Assembly (NCBI GenBank): GCA_031260545.1
Contig: JAIRJQ010000053.1
Span: 1 to 26,151 of the forward strand
Source: Methanomassiliicoccaceae archaeon
GTDB taxonomy: Archaea; Thermoplasmatota; Thermoplasmata; Methanomassiliicoccales; Methanomethylophilaceae
Reading direction: 5' to 3'
Length of the DNA stretch: 26,151 nucleotides
The first letter of the stretch is position 1. Every line of letters starts with the position of its first letter. Position numbers and translations under genes: made by a program. Below, piece by piece: positions 6,914 to 14,600 of the stretch. The notes below the pieces were generated by a model. The model ran no database searches, had not been told where the DNA came from, and saw only the letters and a list, made by a program, of their open reading frames with translations.

Positions 6914-8206
6914 ATGGCAGCGGAGTTCGAGATGGGACAGCTGATGATAATACTGTCCGTTCTCTTCATTCTTGCGATATCAGCCTCGGCGATCTTTAAA
7001 CGATTCGGTATACCGGGATTGATAGGCGAGATACTCATCGGTGTGTTCGTTGCCAATCTCGTCATAGGCGACTGGTCACTCCTGGGCGCATTGGACATTG
7101 TTCTTCCTGTTCCCGGGGTCGATGACGGGAACACATACTGGAACATGCTGGAGGTACTCGCGGAGCTAGGTGTTGTGTTCCTGCTGTTCACCGTGGGCCT
7201 TGAGACAAAGGTGAAGGACCTCACATCAGTGGGAAGAACAGCGATGCTTGTTGCAACATTAGGCGTAATAATTCCGTTCGTTCTCGGCTATGCGGTAATA
7301 ACGTTATGGGACGGGAACGTGTACCATGCGATGTTCATGGGCGCCGCGATGGTCGCAACGTCCGTAGGGATCACGGCGCAGGTGATCAAGGATATGAAGG
7401 TCCTGAACAGACCGGAATCCCGGATAATCATCGCCGCAGCGGTCATTGATGACATACTCGGCCTGATCGTTCTGGCCGTAGTGGCAGGAATGGCGAGGAC
7501 CGGCAGCATAGACATGTTCGGTCTCGCCGAGATGATAATAGTTTCGGTGATGTTCGTCATCATAGTGATATTGTTCTGTTCCAAAGGCGTCCCCCGGATC
7601 GCAGGAAAGATAAGAAGAACGGCGGAAGGAAAGAATAAAAAAAGGAGCGGGGTCGATATATTTGTGGTCGCGCTTTCCGTATGTCTGTTGCTTTCCGCGC
7701 TTGCGGCACAGATGAAACTGGCGATGATCGTAGGTGCGTTCTTAGCGGGAATGATATTCGCTGACCACGCAAAAGAATACGGGCTGGAAAAGAAGATGGG
7801 TTCTGTAACGGCATTCTTACTGCCGTTCTTCTTCATATCTGTCGGGATGCGTGTCGATCTGTCGTCACTGAAAGAGGAATTCTTACTTCTGGCGGCGGTC
7901 ATCATAATATTGGCGATATTATCGAAATACATCGGTTGCGGATTGGGAACGATGATAGGGGACAGAAAGAAGGAGAGTTCAGCGAATATCGTCGGAATAG
8001 GGATGATACCCCGCGGAGAGGTCGGGATCATAGTTGCAATGATCGGCATCAAAATAATTGCGGACGGAGGACCGGTGATGTCCGGGGATCTTTTCACGAT
8101 AGTGGTACTGATGTCCGTTGTCACGACGATCATCGCACCTTTCATGCTTTCACGCGTATTCAAAAAGAAGTACGGTAACACACAAGAGGATGCGGCAAGC
8201 GAATGA
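6914..8206 (+). CDS. Cation/proton antiporter, CPA2 (Kef/NapA) family
   Basis: 430 residues, nearly all hydrophobic helices, in the Na+/H+-exchanger fold of the CPA2 family. IGEILIGVFVANLVIGD near the N-terminus, ELGVVFLLFTVGLETK, AMVATSVGITAQV and AAAVIDDILGLIVLAVV are the ordered family blocks. The paired aspartates D179-D180 in the last block are the ion-binding Asp-Asp motif seen in electrogenic NapA-type exchangers. LPFFFISVGMRVDLSSL and IGIGMIPRGEVGIIVA are the later conserved helices. The protein stops after the membrane domain, without the C-terminal TrkA-N/RCK domain of full-length KefB/C. Na+ or K+ as substrate cannot be decided from sequence. ATG 6914 is used; ATG 6932 is possible. 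It is convergent with the Sec61-beta gene. Confidence 0.93.
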   Translation: MAAEFEMGQLMIILSVLFILAISASAIFKRFGIPGLIGEILIGVFVANLVIGDWSLLGALDIVLPVPGVDDGNTYWNMLEVLAELGVVFLLFTVGLETKVKDLTSVGRTAMLVATLGVIIPFVLGYAVITLWDGNVYHAMFMGAAMVATSVGITAQVIKDMKVLNRPESRIIIAAAVIDDILGLIVLAVVAGMARTGSIDMFGLAEMIIVSVMFVIIVILFCSKGVPRIAGKIRRTAEGKNKKRSGVDIFVVALSVCLLLSALAAQMKLAMIVGAFLAGMIFADHAKEYGLEKKMGSVTAFLLPFFFISVGMRVDLSSLKEEFLLLAAVIIILAILSKYIGCGLGTMIGDRKKESSANIVGIGMIPRGEVGIIVAMIGIKIIADGGPVMSGDLFTIVVLMSVVTTIIAPFMLSRVFKKKYGNTQEDAASE

Positions 8207-8242
8207 GCTCACGCTTTTGTTAAGGGAAAACGAAAGAAAAGT

Positions 8243-8407
8243 TCACATCGGATAGAACAGATGCAAAAGCAGAACAGCGATGGTTGTTCCTATAGCAAGA
8301 CCGAGAACAAATTTCGGAGATATTTTGAGAGCCTTGTCATTCTCAACATCGAAGTATCTTACGAGACCGGCCTGCTGCTGAATGCCGCTTCCCTCTTTCT
8401 TTGCCAT
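8243..8407 (-). CDS. Preprotein translocase subunit Sec61-beta (archaeal SecG-type)
   Basis: A 54-residue tail-anchored protein that forms the SecYE-beta channel in the cytoplasmic membrane. MAKKEGSGIQQQAGLVRYFDVE is the conserved archaeal N-terminus. It is followed by a basic-polar linker (KALKISPK) and a single C-terminal membrane helix, FVLGLAIGTTIAVLLLHLFY. The frame stays open upstream to 8446, but a TATA box at 8429-8441 lies inside that extension and is centred about 28 bases before ATG 8407. The short form is therefore clearly right and probably leaderless. After the stop, the minus strand runs into TTTTCTTTCGTTTTCCC, a likely T-tract terminator. Confidence 0.93.
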   Translation of the reverse strand: MAKKEGSGIQQQAGLVRYFDVENDKALKISPKFVLGLAIGTTIAVLLLHLFYPM

Positions 8408-8428
8408 GATGACTTCAATAATGCGGAC

Positions 8429-8441
8429 ATATAAAATATTA
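8429..8441 (-). promoter_or_regulatory. TATA box of the Sec61-beta gene
   Basis: Minus-strand AATATTTTATATG is centred about 28 bases before the Sec61-beta ATG at 8407. Confidence 0.7.
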
Positions 8442-8545
8442 TTCATAAAGGACCGGCGGTAAGAGGCAGCACATCTCCGTTATTGCGCAGTACTGTGCCC
8501 GATACGCTAAAAATGTAATGGACGCGGGGACGAGAACAACGAGAC

Positions 8546-9535
8546 TCACTTACGAAAGATATGATAATGTCTCGACAGCGATCCGTGCACCCTCTGAACA
8601 AAGATGTTCTCAGTGGCCATAACATCAGTATGCAGTTCGTACGGAAGGACAACGGCCGCCCTGCCCCCCTTCTTCAGGCATCCGCGCATGGGCCCGACGG
8701 CACGGCCGTGTATGTTCCTCGCATCCTCGCCGGCCGTGTTGGTGGACCTTCCGTAAGGGGGGTCCGTAACAACAGCATCCGCTTCTTCGAATCTGTTCTC
8801 TATATCGCCGATATCGAGGACAGCGCTGTCATGCAGCTTAAGACCGTAATGGTCCATGTTCTCCATGCATCCGGTGACCATCCGTTCATCAAGATCGGAA
8901 GCGATGACCCTCATTCCCATTGATGCCGCTTCCATAACTATGCCGCCGGTGCCGCAGAACGGGTCCAGTACGGTGCCGCCCTTTTTCACACACGTGAGGT
9001 TTATAGACGCACGCGCGAACTTCGGGTGCAGCGAAATAGGAGAGAAAAAAGGCCTTTCCGCAACTTTTCTCTTTTCGAAAGACGACCGGTCGATATCGGC
9101 GTCACATATGAACACGTGAATGCGGTCGGAGAGGAACACTCTGACCTCCATATCCGGATGCTTGAGCGAAACATCGTTATTCCTTGAAATGATCTTTCCG
9201 AGCTTTCTTACGATATCCTGTGAATCCACGTCACGCATCATGGTCTCGAATTTTCTGGCACGCACGGCGAATGTTCCGCCGGGGATCGTGATATCATCGA
9301 ATCCCGAAGTATTGTGAACATCGAATGATCCCAAATGAGTTCCGAGCTTCTGTGTGAGGGCGATCCTCTCCGCGATGTCATTAAAGATGCTGTCATCGAA
9401 TTCAGCGATCGAGTATCCCGGGCCGGAGGTGAACTCAAAGGCATCATCCGTCGATGCTTTGATGCACGCATATGCCTCGGCGGCGGGCATCATCGGATGT
9501 TCGCCCGATAATTCAAAAAAGTATCTTTTGATCAT
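8546..9535 (-). CDS. tRNA (guanine(10)-N2)-dimethyltransferase (TrmG10)
   Basis: About 329 residues. It methylates N2 of G10 in tRNA using S-adenosylmethionine. The N-terminus begins IKRYFFELSGEHPMMPAAEAYA, the characteristic start of archaeal Trm-G10/Trm11-type enzymes, and leads into a THUMP-type RNA-binding region (about 50-150). The Rossmann-like catalytic domain has motif I DPFCGTGGIVMEAASMG, the acidic SDLDERM strand, and the catalytic motif TDPPYGRS (DPPY class). A GTG at 9562 overlaps the arcS stop (GTGA) and would add nine residues, but family N-termini and a GGTG about nine bases before favour ATG 9535. All three tRNAs in the window have G at position 10. It is in one operon with arcS. 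Confidence 0.92.
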   Translation of the reverse strand: MIKRYFFELSGEHPMMPAAEAYACIKASTDDAFEFTSGPGYSIAEFDDSIFNDIAERIALTQKLGTHLGSFDVHNTSGFDDITIPGGTFAVRARKFETMMRDVDSQDIVRKLGKIISRNNDVSLKHPDMEVRVFLSDRIHVFICDADIDRSSFEKRKVAERPFFSPISLHPKFARASINLTCVKKGGTVLDPFCGTGGIVMEAASMGMRVIASDLDERMVTGCMENMDHYGLKLHDSAVLDIGDIENRFEEADAVVTDPPYGRSTNTAGEDARNIHGRAVGPMRGCLKKGGRAAVVLPYELHTDVMATENIFVQRVHGSLSRHYHIFRK

Positions 9536-9558
9536 CACAACACCGTTGTACGACAAGA

Positions 9559-11244
9559 TCACTTGGCCTTATGGCGCACCTTGACGGCTATTCCCCTTTT
9601 CAGGTCCTCCATCTCGGCACCGGACATCATCGCCACGCCTACAGCCTTTACAACACCGTTCATCATCACGACCGCTTCGTCGCCCATCCGTATGTTACGG
9701 TCCGCTTTCACCACGCCTATAGCGAACAGATTGCCTTTGATCTCAAAATCATTCATCTCCACAACGTTCCTGCCGGTCTTGGCAAGCCGTTCGGCGCCCT
9801 CGATCGTAAGCGACACCATGCCTCTTTCCGCTGTCAGCATGCCCAGCTGCGTTTTGCCGGAATGCATCTTCCAGTACGGGAACTTTCCCGTTACGTCGGT
9901 ACCTTCCATGATGGCGTCGGACGCATCCTTGCCGAATTGGAATCTGAGCACCGAGCGGATGTTCTCGCACCGGTCAGTATGATAACCGCATTTTTCCATT
10001 CCGTGAACGGAATCGCGTATCGCGTTCTCAAGGTTCTTCAGCGACACTGGCGACGTCGGATCGCCGACGCACGTCTCCGTAAGGTCGGTCAGTTCCCTTA
10101 TCAGTTCCGTCGTATCGCCGAGGTGCGATATCACAGCGTCATATTCAAACTCAAGGAGCTTTGATAACATGCCGCGTATCATTTCCTTCTCCTGGCACTT
10201 CCATTCTCCTGTCACAGGTATATCATATGAGGATGCCGGAAAGAATACGTCAAGTTCTCTGGGGACCACGCCCAACGGGGATGTGACTATGACCTCATGA
10301 ACGAGCACATCATGATCGCCGGTATGTATCGCGGAAGCGAATGCTTTATGCGTCTTTGACAAATGATACGGTTTTTTTGCCGAACACGGCAGAAGGACGA
10401 GGATGCGCTTATGCGCAGGAGGTTCGTAACGTTCTTCCATCATCATCCTGAAACGTTTTACCTCAGGCCTGAACAATGATTGCGTCGTGTTGCACGAGAA
10501 CCTTCCGCCGACGGTGCCGCACATCTCCTCCTGATACTCATAACCGGCGCGGTCGAATATCCTCAGCGCGGCGACCAGTGCAGGCGATGATACTCTCTGA
10601 TCGACAAGTTCCCTTAATCTTCCCGAACCTATGAACATCATTACTTTCGAACATTCGATGAATATCTCATCGAGATTACGCTGCGAAACGTCCTTATTGA
10701 CAAATATCTCTCCTTCCGGAATATACATCATCCCGAGCCTTCCCGCAGTAACGGACAGCGAATCATCAAAGAGGTCGGCACCCATGTACGCCAGCAATGC
10801 CAGGTTGGACGGGTCGGCAAGACCCGGTACATATAGAAGGACGTTGTTGCCGATGAGTTTCCGTACATGCATTATCGAATCGACCATCTTCCTTGCATCC
10901 TTGCGCAATTCGAACGCATTCGATATGACCGCGATCCGTGTATCGTCGGGTATCCGTTCATCGCCCTTTAACGGAAGCCTCAGGATGCATACTTTCTTAT
11001 CATTGACCGGTTCCGTGCGGATGTTCGATGAAACGGTCGTTCTTAGATCATTGTCGATCACAACACGGTCTTTGCCGAGAACAAGCGTCCTTTTGTTATT
11101 CTCTATGAAAACGTAAATGTTCTGTCCGTCCGCAGGTACGTCGTGATCATACACCCTGAGCACGGACGGCGTTCTTATGATCACATCATCATTTTTGAAT
11201 TCGCACATCCTCCCTCTCTGCGATCGGGCAAGAACTTCCAGCAT
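9559..11244 (-). CDS. arcS: Archaeosine synthase ArcS (TgtA2)
   Basis: 561 residues. ArcS acts after TGT has placed preQ0 at G15 of the tRNA D-loop and takes part in converting it to archaeosine (with lysine, and with a radical SAM partner in many archaea). The core shows a TGT-like region in the first 300 residues and the ArcS hallmark LLPCSAKKPYHLSKTHKAF (about 300-318), which is not found in true TGT. A C-terminal PUA domain (about 480-561) contains GAERLAKTGRNVVEMN and IRMGDEAVVMMNGVVKAVGVAMM. Absence of the TGT catalytic aspartate context supports ArcS over TgtA. It starts at ATG 11244, with a TATA box about 26 bases upstream and no leader. TrmG10 follows with overlap, pairing two tRNA-core modifications. 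Confidence 0.9.
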   Translation of the reverse strand: MLEVLARSQRGRMCEFKNDDVIIRTPSVLRVYDHDVPADGQNIYVFIENNKRTLVLGKDRVVIDNDLRTTVSSNIRTEPVNDKKVCILRLPLKGDERIPDDTRIAVISNAFELRKDARKMVDSIMHVRKLIGNNVLLYVPGLADPSNLALLAYMGADLFDDSLSVTAGRLGMMYIPEGEIFVNKDVSQRNLDEIFIECSKVMMFIGSGRLRELVDQRVSSPALVAALRIFDRAGYEYQEEMCGTVGGRFSCNTTQSLFRPEVKRFRMMMEERYEPPAHKRILVLLPCSAKKPYHLSKTHKAFASAIHTGDHDVLVHEVIVTSPLGVVPRELDVFFPASSYDIPVTGEWKCQEKEMIRGMLSKLLEFEYDAVISHLGDTTELIRELTDLTETCVGDPTSPVSLKNLENAIRDSVHGMEKCGYHTDRCENIRSVLRFQFGKDASDAIMEGTDVTGKFPYWKMHSGKTQLGMLTAERGMVSLTIEGAERLAKTGRNVVEMNDFEIKGNLFAIGVVKADRNIRMGDEAVVMMNGVVKAVGVAMMSGAEMEDLKRGIAVKVRHKAK

Positions 11245-11264
11245 GAATGTTGCAACACGCTTTC

Positions 11265-11274
11265 ACTAATTAAT
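11265..11274 (-). promoter_or_regulatory. TATA box of the arcS-TrmG10 operon
   Basis: Minus-strand ATTAATTAGT is centred about 26 bases before the arcS ATG, suggesting a leaderless transcript. Confidence 0.5.
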
Positions 11275-11316
11275 GTTGCTCTTTTCAAAGCGGACGACAG
11301 AGGGCGAACGAACGGG

Positions 11317-11335
11317 GAGGAGTAAAACACTCCTC
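11317..11335. repeat. Inverted repeat GAGGAGT-AAAAC-ACTCCTC
   Basis: Seven perfect base pairs around a 5-base loop, lying between two divergent genes. It looks like a hairpin terminator (plus strand continues TTTAC), but no gene ends upstream on the plus strand. It could be an operator or a relic. A similar GAGGAG hairpin closes the surface-protein gene at 16275-16297. Confidence 0.5.
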
Positions 11336-11432
11336 TTTACGTGATCCGCGAAAGAGTATCGCATAAAAACGATCGATTTTTTTGTATATCGAAGTTGAAT
11401 ATAGCAATCAAGTTTAATTTTTTCACTTTTTC

Positions 11433-11443
11433 GATTATATAAC
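11433..11443 (+). promoter_or_regulatory. TATA box of the surface-protein gene
   Basis: GATTATATAAC is the best TATA match in the region. Transcription would start near 11462, giving about 37 bases before TTG 11499 or 145 bases before ATG 11607. Confidence 0.55.
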
Positions 11444-11606
11444 TAACGACCGTTTACTTTAACACTGATGTGAACGCTAAATTTTGTTCTGAAAGACTTT
11501 GTCAATACTCAAAAAAGGAAAGAGGGGCAGAGACCTGAGAACACAAGCAACGCAAAACAGACAGAACAGGCAGCGTTCTCAATATATTGGCGGAAAGAGT
11601 GATACT

Positions 11607-14600
11607 ATGGGCCGGAACGGATCAAAGAGCAAGGAGAAAAGGGGCAACAAGAAAGGGAAAGAGAGGAGGGACGGACGCGCATCAAAATACGTCTCGGCAT
11701 CGATCGTCACAATTGCCATCGCATTGGCGCTTTTGATGACGGCGGCGTTCTTAGTGATATTACCTCAGGACGGCGCACCCGAAAAGGATCCCCGCGATGA
11801 TGACGACAGCGGATACGAAAGGACAGCACCGGCAGCGCCGATAACAAGCCTCCCGATATATCTGGACGATCGCACGGCAGCGAACGGATCAGGAACGGTA
11901 TATACATTCGCAAATGACACCATCAGTTTCACAACGGCCGCCGATGGTAAAGAATACGAGATCACTCAGAAAAGTACGACCGCCCTTAAAATGTCAATAA
12001 CAATTCCGGCCAATGTCAATGTTAAGCTGATAGTCAACGGGATATTTATCACCGGCAACATAAACGTGAACAACAGCGCAACATCTTCTCTCACAATGCT
12101 TCTCGCTGACGAGAACGTCATCCGCGGAAGCATCATCGCGGCAAAGGACGCCACGCTCACGATCGACGACTACACTGCAGGAGGGAAAAGCGGCGGCAAA
12201 CTGACGGTGACCGCGACGGCCAGCGGCAGCGCGGGGATAGGCGGCGGCAACGACAGCTCCGGCGGAAAGATAACGATCAACGGCGGAACGGTAACAGCGA
12301 CCGGCGCGGGCGACGGCGCAGGGATAGGAGGAGGCGCCGGCACGAACAACGGCGCCGCCGCAATAACGATAGGCAGCACAGCCGACGTCAAAGCATATTC
12401 ATACGGTAAGAAGCCGCCGATAGATGCCAACGGCACAGTGGGCGGAGGGGCCTGCTTTGTGAACGCATCGTTAAATGCAGCGTTTTCAGCGCCGAGTACA
12501 GATATATTCGTGTATGCCGACGGTGACAGGGGTACTCTCCTTAACACCTTATCAATACCTGCGAAATGCCTCAACTTCGCATTCACCACAGGATCAGACG
12601 TTAACGCTAAGTTCAATCTGTACGCGAAACTTTCCGCAAAGGACATTCGCGTGATAGATACGGTCAACGGCAACAGTGCGGTTCTCTCGCCCGTCAATGA
12701 CGGCAGTTCGCCGGTGGCCGTGAAGCTCAGATCGGTACCGTCATCGGGATCGCCCTCTGTCGCAAACATAGGGACAAATTCCGCCACTTTCGTGAACACC
12801 GGACAGAACCTCAACGGATATACGTATGCCAGCGGCGGATTCAGGTATTCGACAGAGAAGAACAATGACGGCAAATTGACCGGCACCGTGACCACTGTAA
12901 ATTGGGCATCGTTCACAACGGATCAGATAAACCAGCTCGTAAGCTCATTACAGTCGGGAACGACATACTATATGGTCTCATTCCTCGCGATACAAGAGGA
13001 TATGACACAACTATGGCTGAACGGAGGCCCGGCGGAAAGTATGGCCGTAGAGTTCAGGACAGTGGATATCATCGATGTGACATTCACCGCAAAACAAACA
13101 GGCGGAAAATTCGGAACAGCGGATTCCGCCGGAATAGTCATAGAATTCAGCAAAGAGGTCACCGGACTTAAGGCAAGCGATATAACGGTGACCAACGGCA
13201 CAGGGTCCGTTACCAAAGGAACATTGTCCGGATCTGGAAAGACATGGACCTTATCTCTGTCGGGTGTCGCCGATCAGGGCGACGTTACCGTTAATATAAA
13301 GGATTTCAGCAACTTCATTGTGGAGACAGGATCACGGACAGTTGCAGTATACAAAGATGAGCGCACGCATGTGACGTTCACGGCATCACAGACGGGAGGA
13401 ACATCAGGAACAACGGATTCCACAGGGATAGTGATAGAGTTCAGCAAAGATGTCACCGGACTCACTGCAAACGATATAAAAATAACAAACGGCAAAGGAT
13501 CCGCGGTAAAAGGTCCGCTGACAGGATCGGGAAAGACATGGACATTATCGTTATCAAGCGTGGGATCAGAGGGCAACTTAACAATAAGCATATCCGACTT
13601 CGGCGACTTCGCCGTGGATACGGCATCGCAGACCGTTACCGTCTATAAGGATCCGCGCGTCCAGGTAACGTTCACGGCATCGCAGACGGGAGGAACACCA
13701 GAGACAGCGAATTCAAAAGGTATTGTGATAGAGTTCAGCAAAGAGGTCACCGGACTGACGGCAAACAATATAACAATAACCAACGACACAGGATCTGCGG
13801 TAAAAGGTCAGCTAACAGGATCTGGAGAGAAATGGACATTATCGCTATCAAGCGTGGCATTAGAGGGCGACGTAACAATAAGCATATCCGACTTCGGCGA
13901 CTACGTCGTGGATACGGTACCGCAGACAGTCGCAGTATACAAAGATGAACGCACGCATGTGACGTTCACCGCATCACAGACAGGCGGAGCGTCAGGGACA
14001 GCGGATTCCGCAGGTATAGTCATAGAGTTCAGTAAAGAGGTCACCGAACTGACTGCGAACAATATAACAATGACCAACGGCACCGGATCCGCGGTAAAAG
14101 GTACGCTGACAGGATCCGGAAAGACATGGACATTATCGCTATCAAGCGTGGCATCACAGGGCAACGTAACGATAAAGATATCTGACTTCGGCGACTTCGC
14201 CGTGGATACGGCATCGCAGACAGTTGCAGTATACAAAGACGGACGCACGCATGTGACGTTCACCGCATCACAGACAGGCGGTTCTTCGGGAACGACCGAT
14301 TCCACGGGCATCGTTATAACATTCAGCGATGACGTAACGGGATTGACGGCAAGCGACATCACAATAGCCAGCGGTACAGGTTCCGCAGTAAAGGGAGCAC
14401 TCTCCGGCTCGGGCAGAACATGGACGATAAACATAACCAATGTCGAAGAGGGCGATGTAAATGTAGCAATAAGGAACTTCGGCAGCTATGCAGTGACCAC
14501 GGTATCAGAAACGGTCGACGTGTATCAGGGTGAACAGGAACGTTTCACACTGACATCATCGTCATCATCGGGCGGAACGATCGAATGGTTCGACGGATCC

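Larger units (their letters stand above)
11275..11606. other. Long AT-rich intergenic region between arcS and the surface-protein gene
   Basis: About 330 bases without a convincing gene. The region holds the inverted repeat at 11317-11335, several T-rich tracts (11378-11384, 11418-11423), and the probable TATA box at 11433-11443. A leader of roughly 145 bases follows before ATG 11607. A TTG at 11499 is in frame with the surface-protein gene and would encode a 36-residue very basic extension. Confidence 0.5.

Noticed and set aside
7288..8181. 297-codon minus-strand frame opposite the antiporter
   Set aside because: The plus-strand frame has all CPA2 family motifs; the minus frame is Ile/Thr/Met-rich low complexity and its antisense.
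11499..11606. Start of the surface protein at TTG 11499
   Set aside because: The 36-residue extension is a very basic low-complexity stretch that would push the signal-anchor helix far from the N-terminus. ATG 11607 has a better upstream site, though the TTG cannot be excluded.
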